Under the pieces are notes generated by a model. It saw nothing but the letters and a program-made list of their open reading frames with translations, had not been told where the DNA came from and made no database searches. From contig NZ_QAOJ01000001.1 of assembly GCF_003050835.1 (NCBI RefSeq), forward strand, positions 62,001 to 126,000: a DNA stretch of 64,000 nucleotides, in the 5' to 3' direction. Positions 56,001 to 64,000 of the stretch are shown here, piece by piece. Made by a program: the position numbers and the translations under genes. Origin of the DNA: Pseudomonas sp. GV071. Its GTDB lineage: Bacteria; Pseudomonadota; Gammaproteobacteria; Pseudomonadales; Pseudomonadaceae. The first letter of the stretch is position 1; each line of letters starts with the position of its first letter.

Positions 56001-56105
56001 CGCCACCTTGCGTTGCAACGAACGCTGGGTGGCCAGATAGACCGTGGCCATGGCGCCTTCGCCAAGCCCGCGTTCTATGTCGTAACCGGGAATCTCTATG
56101 TCCAT
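53040..56105 (-). CDS. ppkA: PpkA, transmembrane Ser/Thr kinase with von Willebrand A domain controlling the T6SS
   Basis: 1021 residues. The cytoplasmic Hanks kinase domain (about 7-265) has glycine loop GLGEGAMATV, Lys37, HRDVKPAN (catalytic Asp129) and DFG (147-149). A Pro/Thr-rich linker leads to one membrane helix (about 333-357; GAGVLLLLILGGGGYFLF). An SH3-like segment and then a VWA domain with DTSVS metal motif (about 600-790) lie in the periplasm. In P. aeruginosa PpkA phosphorylates the FHA protein Fha1 to switch on H1-T6SS; its antagonist PppA is encoded just upstream. An REP pair lies in the 130-base gap before this gene, the only large gap in the T6SS run. Confidence 0.95.
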   Translation of the reverse strand: MDIEIPGYDIERGLGEGAMATVYLATQRSLQRKVALKVMASALAADPSFCERFLREGRMLARLSQPNTVTIHDIGNAGPWYYMAMEYLANGTLKERIEQGLSAEQGLAILRQVASALGYAHSQGLVHRDVKPANILFRADGTAVLSDFGIAKSIEESTQFTQVGFAIGTPSYMSPEQARGLQIDGRADLYALGVVLYEILTGRLPYIGTDSLSTALAHLTEPLPELPINHGRYQDILRKLLAKNPDERFPTAGAFIAALDHLAPSAIDSTQIRPLNLPPTAQTEAPTTATPVLAPDTGGLTPVSIEMPPLQQPASGATLPPPAPTYTPPAAEKTGGSKVPLMAGAGVLLLLILGGGGYFLFAGSPKADKPTTAVVAPEKPTQPPATTTTANSGALTPAANQDGGDKPLLMAGKKTLFQRVLSKPGAQLAADAGGTPGSTALPAFSVLYVYARQQVNGAPWVKVGASSDGHSEGWLPAEQVSDWKQSLVLKFTERSGRGPVMFLRKPEDVERLLADTTAARNEMTKAQRDDGSSQQVLAIEPQDNAIPQDQFYLLPIFESRESFDAEGQPAQLLNVASIDPGNTPQVNGAGAKLGGKPDAFRTGIVLVVDTSVSMQPYIDQVNDVVKGLQEQISARGELDKVSFGMVGFRNNTDKTPGLEYVSKTLVPLQPDNDPQRFVELARGVKATTVSSHSFNEDAFAGVMDAVDNMDWSPYAGRVILLVTDAGALRKNDPLGRTQMNEAQVREAALRKQIKIYALHLRTPAGKNNHGYAEQQYRSLTADANPKIGDLYISVAGGDVGKFGSTVNEIGSVFADLVHNAGQQKSQPAPLVQSGLSLAAKTAAIGYAMHMDFLGQRNAAHAPQLVTAWTTDRDLTNPTLPAFQVCVLLSKLQLNDLQQSLKLIVDAARRTQSSSKDFFDEIASASAYMSRDPSKLVKGSNLAESGILGEYLEGLPYRSKSLNMTQELWLSLSVAEQEDFIDELDSKIRLYETFHNDVANWVRFGDAEPGDALYRVPLSTLP

Positions 56106-56156
56106 GCCTGTACTGCTCTTCTAAAGGCGTTATCGGGCGGCAGTTGCTTTGTACTT

Positions 56157-56218
56157 GTAGGAGCGGCTTCAGCCGCGATGCGTTTGATCAAGAGCATCGC
56201 GGCTGAAGCCGCTCCTAC
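56157..56218. repeat. Inverted REP pair between pppA and ppkA
   Basis: GTAGGAGCGGCTTCAGCC and its exact reverse complement form perfect 25-base arms (56157-56181 / 56194-56218) around GTTTGATCAAGA. It is the same family as 29952-30011. It sits inside the T6SS operon. Confidence 0.9.
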
Positions 56219-56235
56219 GGGGAGCGCATTTCCTA

Positions 56236-56964
56236 TTAAATCGTGTGAATCGCCACCGCCGTAATGTTGTCCGGCGCTCCGCGGGTCAGGCCCAAATGCA
56301 CCAGGCTGCGCACAATCGCGTAGGGGTCAGAGTGGCTGAGTACATCCCCCAGTTCGCTGTCCTCAGCGGTCTTGTTGAGGCCGTCGCTGCACAGCAGAAA
56401 GTTGTCGCCGGGCTGCACCTGCAGCGTCACTTCGGCCAGGTCCAGGTGTTCGAACACGCCGACGGCGCGGGTCACCACATTGGCCCGTGGGTGTACGCGG
56501 GCTTCTTCTTCACTGAGCATGGCGTTGTCGATCAGGTCCTGCACATAGCTGTGGTCGCGGGAAATCATCTCCAGGCGGCCACCGCGCAAACGGTATAAAC
56601 GGCTGTCGCCGGCCCACAGACACACGGCCTGATCACCGCGTGCGGCCAACAGCACCACGGTGCTGCCCATCATGGTCACACCACGGCGAGCGGTTTCCTG
56701 CAGCACTTCCTCGTTGACGTGGGCGAGGCCGGTGCGCAGCGCACCGACGTAGGCCTGCAACGAGTTGGCTGCCGGAATCCGCCGCAGCGAATCGACGATC
56801 AGGCTGCTGACATAGTCACCCGCGGCATGCCCACCCATGCCATCGGCCACCACCCACAGGCCGCGGTCAGCGAGCTCCAGGCAGGCGTCCTCATTCACCT
56901 GACGGACCATGCCGACATGGCTGTAACTGGCCGATTGGTACTGCTTTACGTGGCCTTGGCTCAT
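56236..56964 (-). CDS. pppA: PppA, PP2C-type protein phosphatase of the T6SS control pathway
   Basis: A 242-residue PPM/PP2C phosphatase. The metal-binding motifs are present: VNEDACL (about 23-29), VVADGMGGHAAGD (38-50) and C-terminal DNITAVAI (about 232-239). It removes phosphate from the FHA protein and keeps the T6SS off in the absence of a signal. It lies two bases after the tagF stop. The REP pair follows its stop, before ppkA. Confidence 0.95.
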   Translation of the reverse strand: MSQGHVKQYQSASYSHVGMVRQVNEDACLELADRGLWVVADGMGGHAAGDYVSSLIVDSLRRIPAANSLQAYVGALRTGLAHVNEEVLQETARRGVTMMGSTVVLLAARGDQAVCLWAGDSRLYRLRGGRLEMISRDHSYVQDLIDNAMLSEEEARVHPRANVVTRAVGVFEHLDLAEVTLQVQPGDNFLLCSDGLNKTAEDSELGDVLSHSDPYAIVRSLVHLGLTRGAPDNITAVAIHTI

Positions 56965-56966
56965 GG

Positions 56967-57626
56967 CTAATCCCTCACCCCGGCCAGGCTGTCACCAATC
57001 AGCAAACGGGCAAAATCCTGCAGCGCCGGCAGGCCCTGGCAACGCAGCATGCCGGCGGCAACCTGATTGGAGCCGTGGCCCCACCAGCAGCTGGCACCTT
57101 CGCAGGCCAATTGCGCTAACAGGGCAGTGCGCGCTTGTGGGTTGGTGGCGCTGCTGCGCAGCAAGGTGCCGAGGCTGCCGACTGGCACGCGTGGGGAGGC
57201 CGGCGGTGCGCCCAGGGCTTGCACGCCTTGCTCGAAACGGTCGACGTCAGCTTCCGGTTCCAGGGTCGAGAGCAGCAAGGCCTCGGCCTGTTCGAACCAG
57301 CGCTCGTCGCCGCCGACCACGCTGGCGATATCGGTATCGGCAGGCAACAAGCTGGCAATGGTCAGCGGGAAGTAGCGGCCGACCCGGTCGATGCTCGGCA
57401 TCATCACCCCCACCACCGGCTGGCTACCCAGCAGGTTGGCCGGCACCGCAAAGCGCCAAAGCGGGCTGACCAGATACGCATCCAGCCAGGCATCGCCCAG
57501 TTCGGTCTGGCTGGCGGCCATGCCGGCGGCCAGCCAGGCGTCCCAGGCTTCGATGAAACTCGGTGGCAGGTCGCGGCTGAGGAAGTCGCCACGCCCGGCC
57601 AGCTTGCCGTAAAAACCGGCACTCAT
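56967..57626 (-). CDS. tagF: TagF, T6SS post-translational repressor
   Basis: 219 residues with the family N-terminus MSAGFYGKLAGRGDFLSRDLP and the conserved W.......PLWRF pattern (YLVSPLWRFAVPA about 50-62). In P. aeruginosa TagF binds Fha1 and represses H1-T6SS independently of phosphorylation. It starts directly after the tssM stop and is followed by pppA, the same order as HSI-I. Confidence 0.93.
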   Translation of the reverse strand: MSAGFYGKLAGRGDFLSRDLPPSFIEAWDAWLAAGMAASQTELGDAWLDAYLVSPLWRFAVPANLLGSQPVVGVMMPSIDRVGRYFPLTIASLLPADTDIASVVGGDERWFEQAEALLLSTLEPEADVDRFEQGVQALGAPPASPRVPVGSLGTLLRSSATNPQARTALLAQLACEGASCWWGHGSNQVAAGMLRCQGLPALQDFARLLIGDSLAGVRD

Positions 57627-60600
57627 TTACAGCCGCTCCGGCAGGCTGAAGCCCGACAGCACACGGCTCTTGAACGGGTTGAAGGCGCTGCTGGCGCGCA
57701 GTTCACAAGAAATGCTGGCGCCGTCCACATGCAGGCGCAGGGTGAAGCGGTCCGGCGCATTGCCGCGTTCCAGGTCTGCTTGCTCCAGCAGGCGGAACCA
57801 GGCCCACGGCCCGTCCAGGGTCAGGCCGGAGCGGCCATTGACCGGTGCCGGCGAGATGGTCACGCGCACCACACCGACGCTGTTGGGGCTCGGCCACTGC
57901 ATGGCCACCGGGCGGCTTGGGCCGTGGTCGTAGGTCAGTTGCTGGCCGTCGAGGTCGAGCATGAACTGTTCGATGCTGGCATCCATTGCCACCGGTTTCA
58001 GCTCGAAACGCACCGCGGGCTGGGTGCCGCCAGCCCGGAAGTAGGCATCACGAATCGCCGCCGCGCGCTGGAAGGTGGCCAGCACATTGGGGTTGATGCC
58101 CAGCTTCTGCGCCGCACCCGGTTGCCAGCGCCAGGTGGCTGCCGAGGTGTCGACGTAGGGCTGCAGGTATTTGCGGAAGTAGTTGTCCATCACCCCGCCG
58201 GTGCCGAAGAACAGACCGAAGTCTTCCAGGGTCACGTCGCGGGCGCTGTTGGGGTTGACCGGGTAGCGATCTGCAATCGATTGGCGGTACACGCTGACCA
58301 CTTCGCTGACCCAGGCGCCGTTCAATTGGTTACGCACGCCGCCCATCATGCTGTTGGTGGTGGAATTGACCACCGACTTGACCAGCCCCTGGACCATCGG
58401 CGGCTGGCGTTCGGCGGTGAGGGCTACCCGTGAGGCAGCTGCCGCTACCTGGTTTTTGCTTTCGCCGAGCAAGGCTTCGCCAGTGGCGCCGACCATGCCG
58501 CTGACCTGCACATACAGCGCGTTCATATCGCCCAGCAGGGTGTCGATGGGCGGTGGTTCGCTGCCGTTACTGGCGACCAGGCCGTTGAGTTCGGCAAACC
58601 GTGCGGTAATCGGGTCGACATCGGCCGGCGCGGCACTTTGCGTGGCTTGTTCGTCACCGACCAGGGAGCCCAGCTGCTGCTTGAGCTTGTCCACCGTGCC
58701 GTCGACTTTTTTGCCTTGTTCGGCCAGCAGGCGGTCAGCCTGTTGCAGGTCGGTTTCCTTGGCCACCGCCACCAGCAGTTTCTTGAACGGCGAGTTCGGC
58801 CCGGACAGCACCCGCAGCACATCGGCTGCTTGCGCGACGTTGCTGATCGGCACCACGTCGAGGTCGCTCAGCAGGCCTTCCCATTGGCGCAGGTAGTCTT
58901 CGAAGTACAGCTTGCGCACCTCGGAGGCCAGGCCCGTGACGCCCTGAACATCGTCCAGGGTGCGGCCCAGTACCCACTGTTCCTCGGCAATGGTGCCGGC
59001 CTGGCTGAGGCTGGCGGTGAGGAACACTTCGCGGTAGCCGCGGTAGGTGAAGAAGCCGCTCAAAGGTTCGCTCAACGGCTTGCCACTTTTGCGGATAAAC
59101 ACCAGCGGCGCATCGCGGCCGGCGGCTTCACTGACGCGAAAGTCCGGCAGGCCTTGCGGCAGCTTCTGGCGTTTGACCCGGTCGTACACCCGTTGCGCCA
59201 CCGGCAGGCGTTGCAGTTGCCGGCGCAGGTCTTCCACCAGGTTGTCGTCCAGGCGCGCACTCGGCGGGCGTGGCGACAACAGCGCATCGAGGTGTTCGAG
59301 CAGGGCCTGGCGCTGTTCCGGGGCGAGGTCGCGGGGCAGGGCACGGTCCCAGTCGAGGGTGATCCAGGCTTTGACGAAGTCGCCGTCGTAGTGGTCGGGG
59401 TTGCCGAGCATCAGGTAGGCCTTGAGGCCTTCATAAAGGAAGTCCGAACTGCCGCCGCTGCGTAGCTGTTCTTCCATGCGGGTGACCAGCCTTGGGGCGA
59501 ACACCGCGATCAGCAACTTGCGGTACACGCTGGAGGATTCCTCGCCGAGCATGTCGCCCTGATAAAGGCCATAACCTTCGGCCCAACCCGGTGGGTCGCC
59601 AGCCAGGTTTTTCACTGCACTGAGCAGTGGCAACACCGCGAGCACGTCGCGTTGCGCCGGGCTGAGGTTTTCCAGGGCGGCCGGCAACGGCTGAACGCGT
59701 TGTTCCACGGCAGCGATATAAGCCTGGTTGGCGCGGTAGCTGGCCAGCCACACGCCGGCCACGGCCAACACCACCAATACGGTGGCAGCCAGTGCACCAC
59801 GGGCCAGCCATTTGCGCCGCTGTTCCACTTTTGCATCGGCGCCAACCAGGCCTCGTTCACCAAAGGCCACGGTGCGGAACAACCGCTCGATAAAGTAGCT
59901 GCGGCCAGTGCCGTTCTGCCGCGCCAGGTGCTGGCGGTCGAGGTTCATCGACTGCGCCATGGAGCCGATCAGGCGATCGATCGGCGTGCCTTCCTGGGTG
60001 CCGCTGGTCAGGTACAGGCCGCGCAGCAACACGCGTTGCTCGAAGGCGGTGGGTTTGAACACGCCGTCGAGGAAGCTGCCAAGGTTGTCCTTGAGCGCCG
60101 ACACCTGTTGCGGGAAACCGTAGATCAGGTCGCGCCGCGCCGGGTCGCGTTCCTGTTGCAAGCGCTCCACCAGGCCCTGGTTGAGGCGCTGTTCGAGGCC
60201 GGCGAACTCACTGGCAAACACCGCCAGCGGGCCTTCGGCGCTCTTGCCGTCGTCCAGGGCAAAGGTCATGCCCCACACCTGGGCGCGGTCTTCCTTGCTC
60301 AGGTTGTCGAAAAACTCCATAAAGCCCGGCACCAGGTCGAGCTTGGTGAGCATCACGTAAATCGGGAAACGCACGCCGAGCTGGGTGTACAACTCCTGAA
60401 TCCGTGCACGAATGGCGCGGGCATGGGCCAGGCGTTCAGCCTCGCTACCCAGCAGCAAATCGGACAGGCTGATGGCGATAAACGCGCCATCGATAGGCCG
60501 GCGTTTGCGCTGGGTTTTCAGCAGGTCGAGAAAGCCCAGCCAGGCGGCTTTGTCGACGGCGGCATGGCTGTCCTGGGTGGTGTAGCGGCCGGCGGTGTCG

Positions 60601-61142
60601 AGCAGCACGGCTTCGTCGGTAAACCACCAATCGCAGTTGCGCGTACCGCCCACGCCACGAATGGCACCGGCACCCAATTCGCCGGCCAGCGGGAAGTTGA
60701 GGCCGGAGTTCATCAGCGCGGTGGTCTTGCCGGAACCGGGCGGGCCGATGATCACGTACCACGGCAGCTCGTACAGGCTGCGGCGTTCATCACCGCCGAG
60801 CTTGGCGCGTTTGAGCAGCGCCAAGGCTTCGTCCATGCGCTGCTTGAGGGTTGCCAGCTCTTCGGCGGAGGCCACGCTGGCGGCATCCGGCGCGGTCACG
60901 GCGGCCAGGCCGCTCATGACCTTGGCGGCGTTACGTCGGGCCTGCAGCACACGCGCTACCCGGTAGGCGATCCAGATCAGGAACAGCAAGCCAATCAGCA
61001 GCCAGCGGCTGGTCGCCGAGGCCAGTGGTTCATGCTCGCCAATGCTCAGCAGCGGGCCGACAAACCAGATGATCAGGCTGAGGGCGAGCAGGCCGAGAAC
61101 CGGCATGACCCAGCGGGCGAAAAAGTTGAAAAACGACTTCAC
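57627..61142 (-). CDS. tssM: TssM (IcmF), inner-membrane subunit of the T6SS membrane complex
   Basis: 1171 residues. Two N-terminal membrane helices (about 12-32 and 46-62), then a cytoplasmic domain with an intact Walker A GPPGSGKTT (133-141), a third helix (about 450-470; [15 protein letters not shown]) and a long periplasmic part ending in the beta-rich region that contacts TssJ. It spans the envelope with TssJ and TssL. The P-loop is complete, so NTP binding is possible; several T6SS TssM proteins have lost it. It overlaps tssL by four bases. Confidence 0.97.
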   Translation of the reverse strand: MKSFFNFFARWVMPVLGLLALSLIIWFVGPLLSIGEHEPLASATSRWLLIGLLFLIWIAYRVARVLQARRNAAKVMSGLAAVTAPDAASVASAEELATLKQRMDEALALLKRAKLGGDERRSLYELPWYVIIGPPGSGKTTALMNSGLNFPLAGELGAGAIRGVGGTRNCDWWFTDEAVLLDTAGRYTTQDSHAAVDKAAWLGFLDLLKTQRKRRPIDGAFIAISLSDLLLGSEAERLAHARAIRARIQELYTQLGVRFPIYVMLTKLDLVPGFMEFFDNLSKEDRAQVWGMTFALDDGKSAEGPLAVFASEFAGLEQRLNQGLVERLQQERDPARRDLIYGFPQQVSALKDNLGSFLDGVFKPTAFEQRVLLRGLYLTSGTQEGTPIDRLIGSMAQSMNLDRQHLARQNGTGRSYFIERLFRTVAFGERGLVGADAKVEQRRKWLARGALAATVLVVLAVAGVWLASYRANQAYIAAVEQRVQPLPAALENLSPAQRDVLAVLPLLSAVKNLAGDPPGWAEGYGLYQGDMLGEESSSVYRKLLIAVFAPRLVTRMEEQLRSGGSSDFLYEGLKAYLMLGNPDHYDGDFVKAWITLDWDRALPRDLAPEQRQALLEHLDALLSPRPPSARLDDNLVEDLRRQLQRLPVAQRVYDRVKRQKLPQGLPDFRVSEAAGRDAPLVFIRKSGKPLSEPLSGFFTYRGYREVFLTASLSQAGTIAEEQWVLGRTLDDVQGVTGLASEVRKLYFEDYLRQWEGLLSDLDVVPISNVAQAADVLRVLSGPNSPFKKLLVAVAKETDLQQADRLLAEQGKKVDGTVDKLKQQLGSLVGDEQATQSAAPADVDPITARFAELNGLVASNGSEPPPIDTLLGDMNALYVQVSGMVGATGEALLGESKNQVAAAASRVALTAERQPPMVQGLVKSVVNSTTNSMMGGVRNQLNGAWVSEVVSVYRQSIADRYPVNPNSARDVTLEDFGLFFGTGGVMDNYFRKYLQPYVDTSAATWRWQPGAAQKLGINPNVLATFQRAAAIRDAYFRAGGTQPAVRFELKPVAMDASIEQFMLDLDGQQLTYDHGPSRPVAMQWPSPNSVGVVRVTISPAPVNGRSGLTLDGPWAWFRLLEQADLERGNAPDRFTLRLHVDGASISCELRASSAFNPFKSRVLSGFSLPERL

Positions 61143-62515
61143 TCGACGCCCTCCGCAAACACAGTGATTTCGACCCGGCGGTTACGCGCGCGGCCTTCGT
61201 TGGTGGCATTGGAGGCCACCGGCTCGGTGTCGCTGCGACCTTCAGCTTTGAAGCGCGTCGGTTCACCGGTTTTCGCCGCGAGCAACTCGGCCACTTCCTG
61301 GGCGCGGGCTTGCGACAGTTTCCAGTTGGAGGGGAAACGCAGGGTGGCAATCGGCCGGTTGTCGCTGTGGCCGGTCACCAGCACATTGCCTTTGACCTTT
61401 TTCACCGCATCGGCGATGCGCATCAGCAGCGGCTGCAAATCGGCGTCGATGCTGGCGCTGCCCGAGCCGAACAGCTCGTCGCCACGGATGGTCACCACGG
61501 AGCGGTCGACGGCATCTTCCACGGCGACCCGCTGGGCTTTGATGTCTTCGGCGAGGAAGCCGGCCAGGCGTGGGCGTTCGATGATTTTCGGCTGCATCAC
61601 CGGACGGTCGATGGCCTGCACCGGGATTTCACCCAGGGCATGAATCTTCTTGAACACCGGCTCGGCATCGGCGGCCAGTTTCATCCGCAAACCGAATACC
61701 AGCAGCAGCAACAGCGCCAGGCCGATGGCAATGCCGACCCAGGGCGGCAGGTACTGCGACAGGCGATCACGCACCACGGTCAGGCCGCGCCAGTGTGGCG
61801 ACAGTTCGCGTTCACGCTCGCCGCGCACCGAACGAATGGTCGCCGCGGTGCGTTCACGCAGGGCCTCGAGTTGGCTGCGGCCGTCGTTCATCACCCGGTA
61901 GCGGCCTTCGAAACCGAGGCTGATGCACAGGTACAAGAGCTCCAACAGATGCAGACGATCACGCGGGTTCTGCAAGCAGTGGTCGAGCAACTGGAAGACT
62001 TTTTCGCCACCCCAGGCTTCGTTGTGCAGGGTGATCAGCAAACTCTGTTTGCCCCACTCACTGCTGCTGCCCCATGGCGTACTCAGCACGGCTTCGTCGA
62101 GGGCGGTGCATAGCACGTAGCGCGCCAGCATCATTTCATCCTGGGCGACGCCGGCCTGGCGCACCTGGTCTTCGAACTGACGCAGGTAACCGAGCATCTG
62201 CGCGCGCAGGCTGGCCGGTGCCGGGTGGGCAATGGTGTTGCGCAGGCGGGTGAGCAAGGCCAGCAGCGGCCCGGCGGCTTGTTCCAAGGGATTCAAGCCT
62301 TGGTCGCGATTGGTCGGCAGCGGTGCGGCGGCCATGGGCGCCGGCTGCGGGCTCGGGCCACGGGCGGGCGCCGGGTCCGGGGCGCGGCCACCGGGGCGCG
62401 GCATGATCATGGTGCGGTCGTCGGCCGGACGCTGGCCGTTGCCGCCGCCACCGTTGCTATTGGTGGAGCCGGTGCCGGGTGGAGGGCTGCCAAACGGATC
62501 ATCGATCGGGTGCAT
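61139..62515 (-). CDS. tssL: TssL (DotU) with C-terminal OmpA-like peptidoglycan-binding domain
   Basis: 458 residues. A Pro/Gly/Ala-rich N-terminal tail (about 1-60) precedes the DotU cytoplasmic domain (about 65-245; NPLEQAAGPLLALLTRLR, LDEAVLSTPWG). One membrane helix follows (about 265-287; GIAIGLALLLLLVFGL), then a periplasmic OmpA-type domain (about 345-455; VTGHSDNRPIATLRFPSNWKLSQARA). The fused domain anchors the membrane complex to the cell wall, a job done by a separate protein in other T6SSs. It starts six bases after the tssK stop. Confidence 0.96.
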   Translation of the reverse strand: MHPIDDPFGSPPPGTGSTNSNGGGGNGQRPADDRTMIMPRPGGRAPDPAPARGPSPQPAPMAAAPLPTNRDQGLNPLEQAAGPLLALLTRLRNTIAHPAPASLRAQMLGYLRQFEDQVRQAGVAQDEMMLARYVLCTALDEAVLSTPWGSSSEWGKQSLLITLHNEAWGGEKVFQLLDHCLQNPRDRLHLLELLYLCISLGFEGRYRVMNDGRSQLEALRERTAATIRSVRGERERELSPHWRGLTVVRDRLSQYLPPWVGIAIGLALLLLLVFGLRMKLAADAEPVFKKIHALGEIPVQAIDRPVMQPKIIERPRLAGFLAEDIKAQRVAVEDAVDRSVVTIRGDELFGSGSASIDADLQPLLMRIADAVKKVKGNVLVTGHSDNRPIATLRFPSNWKLSQARAQEVAELLAAKTGEPTRFKAEGRSDTEPVASNATNEGRARNRRVEITVFAEGVE

Positions 62516-62521
62516 GGCGCT

Positions 62522-63856
62522 TTATCCTCGAATGGCCCAGAAGGCCAGATTCAGCCCCGGGAACTGCCCGGCAATATGGAAGGCAAAGCCGCCGGAATTG
62601 GGCAGTTGCTTCCAGTGCGCGCTGCCGCGGTCCAGCTCGAAATAGGTCGAGCCGGCGTGGTACGGCAGCTGCCGTGGCGCCACCGGCATCGGCAGCAAGC
62701 CGATACCCGGTAGCTGCAGATTGACCAGGTCGCGAATGTGCTCCACCGAACCGACCTTGGCCTGCTGCGGGAAATGCCCGCGCAGGGTTTCCCCTGGCAC
62801 ATCGGCGCGCACCACCAGAATGAAGGCGGCGTTGTCGATCAGGGTTTTGTCCGCCAGCATCGCCACGTGCACGCCGTAGGATTTCTCCACAATCGGGATC
62901 GCCACCGCTTTGCTGTCGATCACCGTTGCCAGTGCCTGGCGCAGGGCCAGGAACACCGGGGCAAAACTGCCGGCCAGGTCGTCATGGCTGTACTGCGGGT
63001 ACTCGGCCGGGCGCCGTTCGCTGGTGGTGAAGGTCGACAGTTCGCCGGCCAGCGCCACCAGTTCGGTGTACAGGCGCTCAGGGTGCAACGGGTTGAGGCG
63101 GGCCAGGTGGCTGGCCAGCGCTTCGGCGCGGTTGATCAGTTGCAGCAGCAGGAAGTCGGCGATCTCCGACGCACCGCCAGCGCTGGAGGCGACCACCCGG
63201 CCGGCGAGGGCTTCACCGCGTTGATGCAGCAAGCCCACCAGTTCATTACAGAAGCCGGCCAGTGGTGTGCTGGCGGCAATGTTGAGCAGCGGCGGCACGT
63301 ATTCGGGGTCGAGCACCAGGGAGCGGTCGGCGCGTTTCTCGCGCACCCGCACCACGCCAATGCTGGCGTATTCGCCGAGGCCATCCTTGTCGGTGAGCAG
63401 GCGCAGTGCCTGGCCGCCGATGGCCACGGGAGCGCGGCTTTCGAACGCGGCGTTGTCGTCGCGCACCTCGCGTACCTGGCTCTGGTAGCGCGCACCGCCG
63501 AGGGCTTCGCCTTCGTCGACGGTGTCGCGGGTGCCGGCGCGGCGCAGCGGCAGGGCCAAGTGAATGATCGCGTCACGGGCGTTGTCGTCGACGCTCAGCG
63601 GCACCGGCGCGTTATCGTCGGCGGGAATATTGAACGGTGTGCCGTCGGGCAACAGGCCCTTGGCCGAGACAATCGCGAGCTTGCCCTGGGCCAGCAACGC
63701 TTCATCAATCTGCAATTCGGAGAAGCCCCAGCCGCCGGCCAGCAGGGGGCGGCAGCGGCCCTCTAGCAGGGTTTCCAGATAGCGGTCGTGTTGCTGGAAA
63801 TGTTGTGGGCGCAGGAACATTCCTTCCGACCACACCACGCGGTTATTCCAAGACAT
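62522..63856 (-). CDS. tssK: TssK, T6SS baseplate-membrane complex adaptor
   Basis: 444 residues, the usual length. The N-terminal signature WNNRVVWSEGMFLRPQHFQQHDRY is typical. It forms trimers linking the baseplate to TssM/TssL in the cytoplasm. It begins 11 bases after the tssJ stop and is followed at once by tssL. Confidence 0.97.
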   Translation of the reverse strand: MSWNNRVVWSEGMFLRPQHFQQHDRYLETLLEGRCRPLLAGGWGFSELQIDEALLAQGKLAIVSAKGLLPDGTPFNIPADDNAPVPLSVDDNARDAIIHLALPLRRAGTRDTVDEGEALGGARYQSQVREVRDDNAAFESRAPVAIGGQALRLLTDKDGLGEYASIGVVRVREKRADRSLVLDPEYVPPLLNIAASTPLAGFCNELVGLLHQRGEALAGRVVASSAGGASEIADFLLLQLINRAEALASHLARLNPLHPERLYTELVALAGELSTFTTSERRPAEYPQYSHDDLAGSFAPVFLALRQALATVIDSKAVAIPIVEKSYGVHVAMLADKTLIDNAAFILVVRADVPGETLRGHFPQQAKVGSVEHIRDLVNLQLPGIGLLPMPVAPRQLPYHAGSTYFELDRGSAHWKQLPNSGGFAFHIAGQFPGLNLAFWAIRG

Positions 63857-63867
63857 GACGGCTCCTG

Positions 63868-64000
63868 CTACTGGGCTGAACGAGGGGTGACGGCAATGGC
63901 ATGCTGGCCAACCATCACGTCGTAACTACGGGTTTGCTGCGGCTGTACGGCGATCACCTGGCGCCACTGGGCGGTATCCAGGTCGCGGTAGGCCACGACA
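63868..64000 (-). CDS. tssJ: TssJ, outer-membrane lipoprotein of the T6SS (C-terminal part only)
   Basis: The frame from 64000 back to the TAG at 63868-63870 gives 43 residues (VVAYRDLDTAQWRQV ... DVMVGQHAIAVTPR), matching the end of TssJ lipoproteins, where a conserved tyrosine and strand (VAYRD) precede the C-terminus. The N-terminal lipobox lies outside the window. Position directly before tssK supports it. Confidence 0.85.
   Translation of the reverse strand, partial: VVAYRDLDTAQWRQVIAVQPQQTRSYDVMVGQHAIAVTPRSAQ

Overview
The window is a high-GC gammaproteobacterial chromosome segment, almost certainly Pseudomonas. From memory, the gene order folD - tRNA cluster ... tig-clpP-clpX-lon-hupB-ppiD-fabI-npp(yej-like)-mltD-gloB-methyltransferase-rnhA is the backbone of P. 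aeruginosa PAO1 (about PA1796 to PA1815). The last 16 kb follow the HSI-I type VI secretion locus. Pairs of GTAGGAGCGGC-type REP elements are also typical of the genus. The galactose island, the inverse autotransporter and the joining of the rnhA region to a T6SS argue against P. aeruginosa itself. No species is claimed.

Region 1 (1-9.4 kb): the 3' part of a flavin monooxygenase; a sigma-54 activator of the AcoR type; and, divergent from it, a six-gene ABC importer operon of the GlpSTPQV (glycerol) type that includes a DUF2160 membrane protein. The divergent gap carries eight NGTTCA repeats and a -24/-12 promoter, so the importer is probably a sigma-54 regulon switched on by the neighbouring activator. 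The two ATPases have complementary defects, which predicts one working and one degenerate ATP site.

Region 2 (9.4-21 kb): folD, then tRNA-Arg(TCT), tRNA-His(GTG) and tRNA-Leu(TAG). Between tRNA-Leu and tig lies accessory DNA: a BrnT/BrnA-type toxin-antitoxin pair and a nine-gene cluster (kinase, aldolase, dehydratase, lactonase, dehydrogenase, three-gene sugar ABC importer, IclR regulator). Together these can import D-galactose or a like sugar and oxidise it by the De Ley-Doudoroff route to pyruvate and glyceraldehyde 3-phosphate.

Region 3 (21-30 kb): the proteostasis block tig, clpP, clpX, lon, hupB, ppiD, with a near-consensus heat-shock promoter before lon and a strong sigma-70 promoter before hupB. 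Region 4 (30-44 kb): fabI, the peptide/nucleoside-antibiotic importer nppA1A2BCD, an HDOD-GAF protein, mltD, gloB, a methyltransferase and rnhA.

Region 5 (43.9-48.3 kb): a 1342-residue inverse autotransporter (intimin/invasin type) with eight Big_1-like Ig repeats, some nearly identical at DNA level, preceded by a hairpin and a C8 tract. It sits where dnaQ would be expected after rnhA. Region 6 (48.4-64 kb, all minus strand): tssJ(partial)-tssK-tssL-tssM-tagF-pppA-ppkA-tagT-tagS-tagR-tagQ, the membrane complex plus the full threonine-phosphorylation control pathway of an H1-type T6SS. Convergent gaps in the window carry inverted repeats, two of which belong to one sequence family. I found no CRISPR array, IS transposase, prophage or rRNA gene.
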